NCBI GenBank assembly: GCA_046316025.1
Contig: JBKCXU010000011.1
Coordinates: 1-40,086, forward strand
Direction of reading: 5' to 3'
DNA from: JAJTHJ01 sp046316025
GTDB taxonomy: Bacteria > Pseudomonadota > Gammaproteobacteria > Burkholderiales > Burkholderiaceae_F
Length of the DNA stretch: 40,086 nucleotides
The first letter of the stretch is position 1; every line of letters starts with the position of its first letter. The notes below the pieces were generated by a model. That model was not told the origin of the DNA and did not search any database. It saw nothing but the letters and a program-made list of their open reading frames with translations. Made by a program: the position numbers and the translations under genes. Below, piece by piece: positions 26,822 to 34,801 of the stretch.

Positions 26822-27004
26822 CTACCCGCCGAGAAACCGCTGCGCGATCAGCACGGCGAAGAACAGCAGGCCCGCGCCCACCGCAGCAATGAACAGCCGC
26901 AGCGCCCAGCGCAGATACCTACGCTCACCGGTCGCAAAATAGGCAAGGACCAGCCCGGCGACGGCCAACGCGGCAACGACGAACAGCGCACGAAGCAGTG
27001 GCAT
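26822..27004 (-). CDS. Small two-helix membrane protein
   Basis: The 60-residue product has two hydrophobic helices at about 3-25 and 35-56, joined by a basic loop (G-E-R-R-Y-L-R-W), the usual shape of a two-pass inner-membrane protein. The loop is positive, so both ends may be periplasmic. It sits 42 bp after the lpxC stop and 88 bp before the NlpC gene on the same strand. No family is recognised; its function is unknown. Confidence 0.6.
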   Translation of the reverse strand: MPLLRALFVVAALAVAGLVLAYFATGERRYLRWALRLFIAAVGAGLLFFAVLIAQRFLGG

Positions 27005-27046
27005 GCGTTGCGCTATCCGGCCAGCGACCGTCGCACTCCGCAGCCG

Positions 27047-27955
27047 CTACGCCAGCGCCGGCTGCAGGTACGCGGCCGGGGCGGCGGCGCCGTCTTCGAA
27101 GGTGACCAGCTCCCAGGCCTCGGCATCCGCCAGCAGCGCGCGCAGCAGCTTGTTGTTGATCGCGTGGCCGGACTTGTGCGCGCTGTAGGCGGCGAGCAGC
27201 GGATGCCCGAGCATGGCCATGTCGCCCATCGCGTCGAGCAGTTTGTGCTTGGCGAACTCGTCGCCGCTGCGCAGGCCGTCCACGTTGAGCACGCGGTACT
27301 CGTCCATCACGATCAGGTTTTCCAGATTGCCGCCCTGGCCCAGGCCCACCGCGCGCAGCGCTTCGACCTCGCTGACGAAGCCGAAGGTGCGCGCCCGCGC
27401 CACGGCGGTCACGTAGGGGTCGCGCGCCAGGTCCACCTCGACGTGCTGCTCGGTGGCGTCGATGGCCGGATGCTTGAAGTCGATTGAAAACGCCAGCTTG
27501 TAGCCGAAGTGCGGCTCAAGTTGCGCCCACTTGTCGCCGTCTTCGATGCGCACCGGCTTTTTTACCCGCACGAAGCGGCGCGGGGCGTTCAACTCGACCA
27601 CGCCAGCCGACTGGATCAAAAAGACGAAGCTCGCCGCGCTGCCGTCCATCACCGGAATTTCGCCGGCATCGACGTCGATGTAGCAGTTGTCGATGCCGAG
27701 GCCGGCCAGCGCCGAGGCCAGATGCTCGACGGTGGCGATGGTGGCGCCGTCGCGGCCGAGCGTGGTGGCCATGCGCGTATCCACCACGGCGTGCGGCTCG
27801 GCCCGCACGTCCACCGGCGGTTCGAGGTCGGTACGGCGGAACACGAGGCCGGTGTCGGCGGCAGCCGGCCGCAGCACGAGTTCGACGCGCGCGCCGCTGT
27901 GCACGCCAATGCCAACCGTCTTGACCAGCGTCTTCAAGGTGCGTTGCTTGAGCAT
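27047..27955 (-). CDS. lpxC: UDP-3-O-acyl-N-acetylglucosamine deacetylase
   Basis: The 302-residue zinc enzyme carries out the committed deacetylation of lipid A synthesis. Zinc and catalytic residues are E77-H78 (T-V-E-H-L-A-S-A), H237-x3-D241 (H-K-L-L-D) and H264 (K-S-G-H). Length and N-terminal Q-R-T-L-K are typical. ATG 27955 is the only family-consistent start. It is normally the gene after ftsZ; here a DUF2189 gene on the opposite strand separates them by about 0.9 kb. Confidence 0.97.
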   Translation of the reverse strand: MLKQRTLKTLVKTVGIGVHSGARVELVLRPAAADTGLVFRRTDLEPPVDVRAEPHAVVDTRMATTLGRDGATIATVEHLASALAGLGIDNCYIDVDAGEIPVMDGSAASFVFLIQSAGVVELNAPRRFVRVKKPVRIEDGDKWAQLEPHFGYKLAFSIDFKHPAIDATEQHVEVDLARDPYVTAVARARTFGFVSEVEALRAVGLGQGGNLENLIVMDEYRVLNVDGLRSGDEFAKHKLLDAMGDMAMLGHPLLAAYSAHKSGHAINNKLLRALLADAEAWELVTFEDGAAAPAAYLQPALA

Positions 27956-28027
27956 CGGGCGATTTTACCTTTGCGTGTTGCGGCGCAGAAAGCTTTTGCC
28001 TGCGCCTGCCCGCAGAATCCGGGCGCC

Positions 28028-28798
28028 ATGTCCAGCGCACCGCCCCCCGACGCCGCGGCGAGCCCCTTCCCGCCGGTGGCCACCATCCGCGCCGGCGCGC
28101 CATTCGGCTGGTTGGCCGCCGGCGCGCGCGATCTGGCCCGTGCGCCGGGACCAAGCCTTTTCTACGGCGCCTGCTTTGCCGCGATGGGTTGGGCGGTCTA
28201 CCTGGTCTTTCGCCACGCCTACGAGTACGCCTACGGGCTGACCGCGGGCTTCCTGCTGCTGGGGCCGTTTCTCGCCACGGGGCTGTACGACATCAGCCGG
28301 CGGCTGGAGCGCGGCGAGCGCGTGCGGCTGGCGGACACGCTCGCCGCCTGGCGCGCCAACCGCGGCGCCTTCAGCCTGTTTGCGGTGGTGCTGATCGTGC
28401 TGATGCTGCTGTGGTCGCGCGCCTCGCTGATCACCTTTGCGCTGCACTTTTCCGACGGCATCCCGCGGGTCGATCGCTTTCTGGAGCAGGTGGTGAGCGT
28501 CGAGCACGCTGACTTCCTCGCCACCTGGTTTGCTGTCGGCAGCCTCTTTGCGCTGATCGTGTTTGCGGTCAGCGTCGTATCGGTGCCTCTGATGCTCGAC
28601 CGCGGCACCGACACCATCGTCGCCGCGCTGACCAGCGTGCGCGCGTTCTTTGCCAACCCCGGGCCGCTGCTGCTGTGGGCGGTTTTGATCGCGTTGACGA
28701 TCGGCGCCGGCTTCGCCACGCTGATGATCGGCCTCGTCTTCACCGCGCCGATCGTCGGGCATGCGACGTGGCATGCGTATCGGGCGCTGATTCGTTGA
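28028..28798 (+). CDS. DUF2189 integral membrane protein
   Basis: The 256-residue protein has about six membrane segments, and matches the DUF2189 family in layout: F-G-W-L-A-A-G-A-R-D-L early, L-L-G-P-F-L-A-T-G-L-Y near the second helix, and a late P-L-M-L-D-R-G-T-D. The function is unknown. It is divergent from lpxC (72 bp apart) and convergent with ftsZ, with a heptad repeat in the 70-bp gap. Its position between ftsZ and lpxC breaks their usual adjacency. Confidence 0.85.
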   Translation: MSSAPPPDAAASPFPPVATIRAGAPFGWLAAGARDLARAPGPSLFYGACFAAMGWAVYLVFRHAYEYAYGLTAGFLLLGPFLATGLYDISRRLERGERVRLADTLAAWRANRGAFSLFAVVLIVLMLLWSRASLITFALHFSDGIPRVDRFLEQVVSVEHADFLATWFAVGSLFALIVFAVSVVSVPLMLDRGTDTIVAALTSVRAFFANPGPLLLWAVLIALTIGAGFATLMIGLVFTAPIVGHATWHAYRALIR

Positions 28799-28799
28799 A

Positions 28800-28862
28800 G
28801 GTTGTCTGTTGTCTGTTGTCCGTTAACGGACAACCGAAAACCGACAACCGACAACCGACAAC
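28800..28862. repeat. Heptad repeat array (GTTGTCN) with inverted arms, after ftsZ
   Basis: The left arm has three GTTGTC units at 7-bp steps and reaches GTT at 28824. It is followed at once by its complement from AACGGACAAC, with four further GACAAC-like units. It lies between the ftsZ stop (28869) and the DUF2189 stop, so it can form a hairpin in both transcripts. The same family surrounds the ddlB start. Confidence 0.8.
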
Positions 28863-28868
28863 TGGCGA

Positions 28869-30053
28869 TCAGTCCGCCTGCTTGCGCAAAAACGCCGGGA
28901 TGTCGTAGCGGTCGGTGCCGGCGTCCTCCAGCGCCGACACCCGCGCAGCAGCGCTTTCGCGGCCGCTGCGCCAGACCGCGGGCGTGTCGAGCCGGCCGTA
29001 GTCCGCCGGCGTCTGCGGCGCCCCCTGGTGGATCGGCTGGTTGTCGGTGCCGGTACGCAGGGCCGGCGGGGTCACCACCGACAGCGGCACTTTCTTTGCC
29101 GCCGGCCGGCCGAGGCCAGTGGCGACGACCGTCACCCGCAGGTCGTCGCCCATGCTCTCGTCGCTGACGGCGCCGAAGATCACGGTGGCGTCCTCCGCCG
29201 CAAAATGGCGGATCGTCTCCATCACCTCGCGCGTCTCCTTCATCTTCAGGCTCGAAGACGCGGTGATATTGACCAGCACGCCGCGCGCACCGGACAGATC
29301 CACGCCTTCCAGCAAGGGACTCGCCACCGCCGCTTCGGCGGCCACGCGGGCACGATCCAGGCCGCTGGCGGTGGCGGTGCCCATCATCGCCTTGCCCTGC
29401 TCGCCCATCACCGTCTTCACGTCCTCGAAGTCGACGTTGACCAGGCCCGGCAGGTTGATGATTTCGGCAATCCCGGCGCAGGCGTTGTGCAGCACGTCGT
29501 CGGCGGCGCGGAAGCACTCGTGCATGCCGGCGTCCTCTCCCAGCACTTCTTCGAGCTTGTTGTTGAGGATCACGATCAACGAGTGCACGCGGTCTTCCAG
29601 TTCGGCCACCCCGGCGTCGGCGATCTTGCTGCGCTTGGGCCCTTCGAACTCGAAGGGCTTGGACACCACCGCGACGGTCAGGATGCCGAGTTCCTTGGCC
29701 ACCTCGGCCACCAGCGGCGCGGCCCCGGTGCCGGTGCCGCCGCCCATGCCGGCGGTGATGAACACCATGTGCGCGCCGCGCAGGGCATCGGCGATGCGTT
29801 CGCGCGCCTCTTCGGCGGCGGCGCGGCCGGCCTCCGGCTTGGCCCCGGCGCCGAGCCCGGTCTTGCCGAGCTGGATCAGGTTCTGCGACTGCGAGCGGGC
29901 CAGCGCCTGATGGTCGGTGTTGGCGACGATGAACTCCACGCCCTGCACGCCGCGGCGGATCATGTGCTCGACGGCGTTGCCGCCGGCACCGCCCACGCCG
30001 ATCACTTTGATCACCGTGCCGCGCGTTTCCGTCTCCAGAATCTCGAAAGGCAT
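28869..30053 (-). CDS. ftsZ: Cell division GTPase FtsZ
   Basis: The 394-residue tubulin homologue forms the division ring. The GTP-binding G-G-G-T-G-T-G is at 104-110, the T7 loop N-V-D-F-E-D-V is intact near 208-214, and the C-terminal D-I-P-A-F-L-R-K-Q-A-D is the conserved ZipA/FtsA-binding peptide. ATG 30053 (M-P-F-E-I-L-E-T-E) has AGGAG 6 nt upstream; ATG 30059 lies directly against that site and is less likely. Confidence 0.97.
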   Translation of the reverse strand: MPFEILETETRGTVIKVIGVGGAGGNAVEHMIRRGVQGVEFIVANTDHQALARSQSQNLIQLGKTGLGAGAKPEAGRAAAEEARERIADALRGAHMVFITAGMGGGTGTGAAPLVAEVAKELGILTVAVVSKPFEFEGPKRSKIADAGVAELEDRVHSLIVILNNKLEEVLGEDAGMHECFRAADDVLHNACAGIAEIINLPGLVNVDFEDVKTVMGEQGKAMMGTATASGLDRARVAAEAAVASPLLEGVDLSGARGVLVNITASSSLKMKETREVMETIRHFAAEDATVIFGAVSDESMGDDLRVTVVATGLGRPAAKKVPLSVVTPPALRTGTDNQPIHQGAPQTPADYGRLDTPAVWRSGRESAAARVSALEDAGTDRYDIPAFLRKQAD

Positions 30054-30202
30054 TTGCATCTCCTCAAAGTTGGTTCAAAGCACGAAACTCGAAACGCGCA
30101 ATGTCAACGGCGGTGGCAGCTGCCGCTCGCCCGCTGCTGTTGACACTGCACGCTTCACCCCCGCCCGCACGACCGCTGCCGTGCGGGTAAAGCTCACGCA
30201 CC

Positions 30203-30274
30203 GTCGTTCCCGCGAAAGCGGCAACCCAGCGGCTCTCGCGAGCAGGGCTGGATTCCCGCTTGCGCGGGAATGAC
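30203..30274. repeat. ATTCCCGC...GCGGGAAT repeat pair in the ftsA-ftsZ gap
   Basis: A GATTCCCGC-TTGC-GCGGGAATGAC palindrome at about 30250-30274 is paired with a degenerate inverse copy at about 30203-30230. Such dRS3-like units are common intergenic repeats in proteobacteria. The remaining ftsA-ftsZ gap (30054-30202) holds the ftsZ ribosome site and no gene. It would be the main non-coding segment in which an ftsZ promoter could lie. Confidence 0.75.
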
Positions 30275-30287
30275 ACCGATTCGATCG

Positions 30288-31523
30288 TCAAAAGTTTCCG
30301 ACGACCCATTCCTTCATCCTTTTCAGCGTCCGCGAGAACGACCCCGACTGCGCCGCCATCCGCTGCCCGCGCGTGCGCTGCGCGTGCGCTTCGACGAGCA
30401 GCCCCATCACCGTGGCAAAACGCGGGTTGCGCACCACGTCGGCGAGCTTGCCTTCGTAGCGCGGCCAGCCGACGCGCACCGGCTTGAGAAACACGTCTTC
30501 GGCCAGTTCCACCGCGCCGGGCAGCAGGCTCGTGCCGCCGGTGACCACGATCCCGGAGGACAGCAGTTCCTCGAAGCCGGAGTCGCGGATCGCCTTGTGC
30601 GTCAGCGTGAAGAGCTCTTCCACGCGCGGCTCGATCACCGCCGCCAGCGCCTGCCGCGACAACAGCCTTGGCGCGCGGTCGCCCAGGCCGGGAATCTCGA
30701 TCCGCTCATTGGGGTCGGCCAGCACCTCCTTGGCCACCCCGTAGGCGAGCTTGATCTCCTCGGCGTCCGGCAGCGGCGTGCGCAGCGCCATGGCGATGTC
30801 GTTGGTGATCTGGTCGCCGGCAATGGGAATCACCGCGGTGTGACGGATCGCCCCGCCGGTAAAAATCGCCACGTCGCTCGTGCCGCCGCCGATATCGACC
30901 AGCGCCACGCCGAGTTCCTTCTCGTCCTCGGTGAGCACCGACAGACTGGAGGCCAGCGGTTGCAGAAAGAGGTCGCTCACCTCCAGCCCGCAGCGGCGTA
31001 CGCACTTGACGATGTTCTGCGCCGCGCTCACCGCGCCGGTGACGATGTGCACGCGCACCTCCAGCCGCACGCCGCTCATGCCGAGCGGCTCGCGGATGTC
31101 CTCCTGCCCGTCGACGATGAACTCCTGCGTCAGCACGTGCAGCGTCTGCTGGTCGGTCGGGATGTTGACGGCGCGCGCCGTCTCCAGCACGCGCGCCACG
31201 TCCACGGCACCGACTTCGCGATCCTTGATCGCCACCATGCCGCTCGAGTTGAAGCTCTTGATGTGGTTGCCGGCGATGCCGGTGATCACCTCGCCGATGC
31301 GGCAGGCGGCCATCAGCTCGGCTTCCTCCAGCGCGCGGCGGATCGAGGCGACCGTGGCCTCGATGTTGACCACCACGCCGCGGCGCAGCCCCTCGCTCGG
31401 CGTCTGCCCCAGGCCGATCACCTGGAAGCGCCCGTCGGCCAGCACCTCGGCCACCGCCACCACCACTTTGGAGGTGCCGATGTCCAGGCCGACGAGGATG
31501 TCGCGGGTCTCGGTCTTTTTCAT
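30288..31523 (-). CDS. ftsA: Cell division protein FtsA
   Basis: The 411-residue actin-like protein tethers FtsZ to the membrane. Phosphate 1 L-D-I-G-T-S-K-V is at about 13-20, G-G-G-T-S-D in the phosphate 2 region, and G-G-T-S-L-L-P-G near the adenosine motif. A C-terminal amphipathic helix is plausible in L-K-R-M-K-E-W-V-V. ATG 31523 overlaps the ftsQ stop by 4 nt. Confidence 0.96.
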   Translation of the reverse strand: MKKTETRDILVGLDIGTSKVVVAVAEVLADGRFQVIGLGQTPSEGLRRGVVVNIEATVASIRRALEEAELMAACRIGEVITGIAGNHIKSFNSSGMVAIKDREVGAVDVARVLETARAVNIPTDQQTLHVLTQEFIVDGQEDIREPLGMSGVRLEVRVHIVTGAVSAAQNIVKCVRRCGLEVSDLFLQPLASSLSVLTEDEKELGVALVDIGGGTSDVAIFTGGAIRHTAVIPIAGDQITNDIAMALRTPLPDAEEIKLAYGVAKEVLADPNERIEIPGLGDRAPRLLSRQALAAVIEPRVEELFTLTHKAIRDSGFEELLSSGIVVTGGTSLLPGAVELAEDVFLKPVRVGWPRYEGKLADVVRNPRFATVMGLLVEAHAQRTRGQRMAAQSGSFSRTLKRMKEWVVGNF

Positions 31524-32239
31524 GGCGCAAAGGCGACGGCAAAACCGTTGGGGTAGCGCGCGTCGATGCGGCGCGGCGGGTGGGTGGAGTGCGCGGCCAG
31601 TTGCGGATAGGCGGCGATTACCTGCGCCAGCCGTTCCTCGACGCGGCCGGGCGGCTCGTCGCGGCCCAGTTGCAGTTGCAGCGGCGCATCGGTGGCGAGC
31701 GACCAGGACTGCCGCTCGCTCACCTGCACCCGCTCGACCTTGTGCCCGAGCGGCGCCAGCGCCGCGGCAAACGCGGCGTGCCGGCGCACCACTTCGCCGG
31801 CCAGCGCCGGCGGGCCGCCGAACTCCACCAGCGGCCCGTACACCTCGGCCTCGGCCGGGTTGGCGGTGAACAGCACACCCGCGTCCGACACCAGCCGGCC
31901 GTCGTCCCATAAGCCCAGCGCGCGGTGTTCGGTCAGCTCGACCACCATCAGATCGGGCCAGACGCGGCGCACGGCCGCTTGCGCGACCCAGGGCACGGTC
32001 TCGACGGCGCGGCGCGCCTCGTCCAGCCGCAGCGTGAAGTAGTTGCCGGCGAGCCGCCCGGCGATGGCCGCGCGCAGTTCGGCACTCGTCACGTGGCGCA
32101 CGTCGCCGCGCACCTCGACCCGCTTGAAGTCGAACCACGGCCGCTGCGCCACCCAGCGCGCCACCTGCACCAGCGCCAGCAGAATGGCGAGCAGCACGAT
32201 CAGCCGCGTGGCCCACTGGATCAGCCGCAGCGAGTTCAT
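31520..32239 (-). CDS. ftsQ: Cell division protein FtsQ
   Basis: The 239-residue bitopic protein has a membrane segment at about 10-29, then the POTRA domain beginning F-D-F-K-R-V-E-V-R-G-D, with R-x-V-E-T-V-P-W-V-A-x-A-x-V-R-R-V-W-P as its core. It recruits FtsB/FtsL to the divisome. It overlaps ddlB and ftsA by 4 nt at each end, so it is in the same transcript. Confidence 0.95.
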   Translation of the reverse strand: MNSLRLIQWATRLIVLLAILLALVQVARWVAQRPWFDFKRVEVRGDVRHVTSAELRAAIAGRLAGNYFTLRLDEARRAVETVPWVAQAAVRRVWPDLMVVELTEHRALGLWDDGRLVSDAGVLFTANPAEAEVYGPLVEFGGPPALAGEVVRRHAAFAAALAPLGHKVERVQVSERQSWSLATDAPLQLQLGRDEPPGRVEERLAQVIAAYPQLAAHSTHPPRRIDARYPNGFAVAFAP

Positions 32240-33225
32240 TGCGCCGTCTCCAGCCGCGCGCGCGCCAGGATGTCCAGCACCACATCGGCGTAGCTCATGC
32301 CGACCGCGCGCGCCGCGATCGGCACCAGCGAGTGGCTGGTCATGCCGGGCGAGGTGTTCAACTCGATCAGGTACGGGCGGTCGCCGCGCGCGTCCTGCGC
32401 CAGCATCACGTCCACCCGCCCCCAGCCGCGCGCACCGACCGCAGCGTAGGCGCGCAGGCACAGTTGCTGGATCTCGTGCGCCAGCGCATCGTCGAGCGGC
32501 GCCGGACACAGATACTGCGTCTCGTGCGAGACGTACTTGTGCTCGTAGTCGTAATTGCCGCCGGGGGCGCGGATTTCGATCAGCGGCAGCGCGCGCGCGG
32601 CCTCGCCCTCGCCGAGGATCGCGCAGGTCAGTTCGCGCCCGTCGATCAACTGCTCGACCAGCACGCTGTCGTCGTGGCGCGCGGCGGTTGCGAACGCGGC
32701 GGCCAGTTCGTCGCTGTCGTGCGTCAGCACCTTGGTGATGCCGATGGTCGAACCTTCGCGCGCGGGCTTGACGATCAGCGCATCGCCAAGCTCGGCCACC
32801 ACGCGCCGCCAGTCGGTATCGGCGCGCAGCAGGCGCCAATCGGGCGTGGGCAGGTTTTCCGTCTCCCAAATGCGCTTGGTGAGCAGCTTGTCGATGGCAA
32901 TGGCCGAGGCCTGCACGCCGCTGCCGGTGTAGGGCACGCCCAGCGTTTCGAGCACGCCTTGGATCGTGCCGTCTTCGCCAAAGCGGCCGTGCAGCGCGAT
33001 GAACACGCGGTCGAAGCGCGCGTCTTCCAGTTCCGCCAGCGACTGCCGGCCGGGGTCGAACGGATGCGCGTCCACGCCACGATCGCGCAGCGCTTCCAGC
33101 ACGCCGGTGCCGGACATGATCGACACCTCGCGCTCGGCCGAGCGGCCGCCGAGCAGGACGCCGACTTTGCCGAAGTACGGTTGTCCGTTGTCTGTTGTCT
33201 GTTGTCGGTTGGGATCGGAGTGCAT
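32236..33225 (-). CDS. ddlB: D-alanine-D-alanine ligase
   Basis: The 329-residue ATP-grasp enzyme makes the D-Ala-D-Ala end of the cell-wall stem peptide. The start-region motif G-K-V-G-V-L-L-G-G-R-S-A-E-R-E-V-S and the late L-N-T-S-P-G-M-T are intact. The first 17 residues (M-H-S-D-P-N-R-Q-Q-T-T-D-N-G-Q-P-Y) are not family sequence; most are encoded by the GTTGTC repeat array at 33179-33212. No alternative start lies between 33225 and the family domain. It overlaps ftsQ by 4 nt. Confidence 0.95.
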   Translation of the reverse strand: MHSDPNRQQTTDNGQPYFGKVGVLLGGRSAEREVSIMSGTGVLEALRDRGVDAHPFDPGRQSLAELEDARFDRVFIALHGRFGEDGTIQGVLETLGVPYTGSGVQASAIAIDKLLTKRIWETENLPTPDWRLLRADTDWRRVVAELGDALIVKPAREGSTIGITKVLTHDSDELAAAFATAARHDDSVLVEQLIDGRELTCAILGEGEAARALPLIEIRAPGGNYDYEHKYVSHETQYLCPAPLDDALAHEIQQLCLRAYAAVGARGWGRVDVMLAQDARGDRPYLIELNTSPGMTSHSLVPIAARAVGMSYADVVLDILARARLETAQ

Positions 33226-33271
33226 GAGTGTCGTGCCTTAACGGACAACCGAAGACGGACAACCGACAACC
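33179..33271. repeat. Heptad repeat hairpin around the ddlB start codon
   Basis: Two 32-bp arms, 33179-33210 and 33240-33271, consist of GTTGTCN heptads and their complement. Of 32 positions I count 26 as complementary. The 29-bp loop holds the ddlB start codon at 33223-33225 and a possible AAGG ribosome site. The right arm also encodes the last residues and stop of murC (33238-33240); the left arm encodes the first residues of ddlB. This is the same family as 28800-28862. Confidence 0.8.
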
Positions 33272-34647
33272 TTTTCGGTCAGCCGCGCCGGCACGCCGCC
33301 AATCGACCCCGCGCCCATGGCGATCACCACGTCGCCGGGGCGCGCGGCGGCGAGGATCGCGGCGGGCAGGTCGTCGATCTTCTCGACGAACACCGGCTCC
33401 ACCTGCCCCGTGGCGCGCACCGCGCGGGCGAGCGCGGCGCCGTCGGCGGCGACGATCGGCGGCTCGCCGGCCGGATAAACGTCGCAGAGCAGCAGCGCAT
33501 CGGCGCGGCCGAGCACGGCGACGAAGTCGTCGAAGCAATCGCGCGTGCGGCTGTAGCGGTGCGGCTGGAACGCCAGCACGATGCGCCGGCCCGGAAACGC
33601 ACCGCGCGCGGCCTCCAGCGTGGCGGCCATCTCGGCCGGGTGGTGGCCGTAGTCGTCGATCAGCGTGAAGCTGCCGCCCGCCACCGCCACCTCGCCGTGC
33701 CGCGCAAAGCGGCGGCCCACGCCGGTGAAGTCGGCCAGCGCCTGGGCGATGGCGGCGTCGGCCACTCCCAACTGCGTGCCCACCGCCACCGCCGCCAGCG
33801 CGTTGCACACGTTATGCCGGCCCGGCAGGTTTACCCGCAGCGGCAGCGGCGCGGCACCTTCGCGCAGCGCGGTGAAGCGCATCGCCAGACCGTCCGGCGC
33901 CACGTCCACCGCGCGCACCTGCGCCTCGGCGGCGAGGCCGTAGGTCAGCACCGGCCTGGCGACGAAGGGCAGGATCTCGCGCACCGGCGCGTCGTCCACG
34001 CACAGCACCGCGGTGCCATAAAACGGCAGGTGCGAGATGAACTGGATGAACGCCTGCTTGAGCCGCACCGGGTCGTGGCCGTAGGTGTCCATGTGGTCGT
34101 AGTCGATGTTGGTCACGACCGCCAGCACCGGCAGCAGGTTGAGGAAGCTCGCGTCGGATTCGTCGGCCTCGACCACGATGAAGTCGCCGCCGCCCAGCCG
34201 CGCGTTGGCGCCGGCGGCATTCAGCCGTCCGCCGATGACGAAGGTCGGGTCCAGCCCGCCGGCGGCGAGCACGCTCGCCACGAGGCTGGTGGTCGTCGTC
34301 TTGCCGTGCGTGCCGGCGATGGCAATGCCTTGCTTCAGGCGCATCAACTCGGCCAGCATCACGGCGCGCGGCACCACCGGCACGCGGCGCGCGCGCGCGG
34401 CGCGCACTTCCGGGTTGTCCGGCGCGACGGCCGAAGACACCACCACCGCATCGGCCCCGGCCACGTGCGCCGCGTCGTGCCCGATTGCCACCGCCGCCCC
34501 GAGCGCGGCGAGCCGCTGCGTGGTGGCGGACTCCGCCGCGTCCGAGCCGCTGACCGCGTAGCCGAGGTTCACCAGCACTTCGGCGATGCCGCTCATGCCG
34601 CTGCCGCCGATGCCGACGAAGTGAATCCTGCGGACGGCGTGCTTCAT
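33238..34647 (-). CDS. murC: UDP-N-acetylmuramate-L-alanine ligase
   Basis: The 469-residue ligase adds L-Ala to UDP-MurNAc. The N-terminal H-F-V-G-I-G-G-S-G-M-S-G is at about 9-20, the ATP loop G-T-H-G-K-T-T-T-T near 113-121, and E-A-D-E-S-D in the core. The C-terminal ten or so residues (V-V-G-C-P-S-S-V-V-R) and stop codon come from the heptad repeat, so the end differs from the family end. ATG 34647 is 154 bp after the murG stop, a gap holding a repeat pair. Confidence 0.96.
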   Translation of the reverse strand: MKHAVRRIHFVGIGGSGMSGIAEVLVNLGYAVSGSDAAESATTQRLAALGAAVAIGHDAAHVAGADAVVVSSAVAPDNPEVRAARARRVPVVPRAVMLAELMRLKQGIAIAGTHGKTTTTSLVASVLAAGGLDPTFVIGGRLNAAGANARLGGGDFIVVEADESDASFLNLLPVLAVVTNIDYDHMDTYGHDPVRLKQAFIQFISHLPFYGTAVLCVDDAPVREILPFVARPVLTYGLAAEAQVRAVDVAPDGLAMRFTALREGAAPLPLRVNLPGRHNVCNALAAVAVGTQLGVADAAIAQALADFTGVGRRFARHGEVAVAGGSFTLIDDYGHHPAEMAATLEAARGAFPGRRIVLAFQPHRYSRTRDCFDDFVAVLGRADALLLCDVYPAGEPPIVAADGAALARAVRATGQVEPVFVEKIDDLPAAILAAARPGDVVIAMGAGSIGGVPARLTEKVVGCPSSVVR

Positions 34648-34666
34648 CGGTGCGCCTCCCGCGCGA

Positions 34667-34743
34667 CCGACATTCCCGCGCCAGCGGGAATCCAGTGCAA
34701 CGCCGCGATGCCTCTGGGTTCCCGCTTCCGCGGGAACGACGAC
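34667..34743. repeat. ATTCCCGC...GCGGGAA repeat pair in the murG-murC gap
   Basis: CATTCCCGCGCCAGCGGGAA followed by TCCAG at 34670-34694 and, inverted, CTGGGTTCCCGC ... GCGGGAACGAC at about 34714-34740. It is the same family as 30203-30274 and fills most of the only long gap between murG and murC. Confidence 0.8.
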
Positions 34744-34801
34744 AGCGGGATCGGCCGAGCGCCGCATCGACACGCGGTTGGACGCGGACGCTCGACGTGC
34801 T

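Noticed and set aside
28800..33271. Heptad arrays considered as a CRISPR
   Set aside because: Units are 7 bp without unique spacers, and no cas gene is near.
31520..33808. A 762-codon minus-strand frame read as one protein
   Set aside because: Only its last 239 codons (ftsQ) are real. The rest is out of frame through ddlB and murC.
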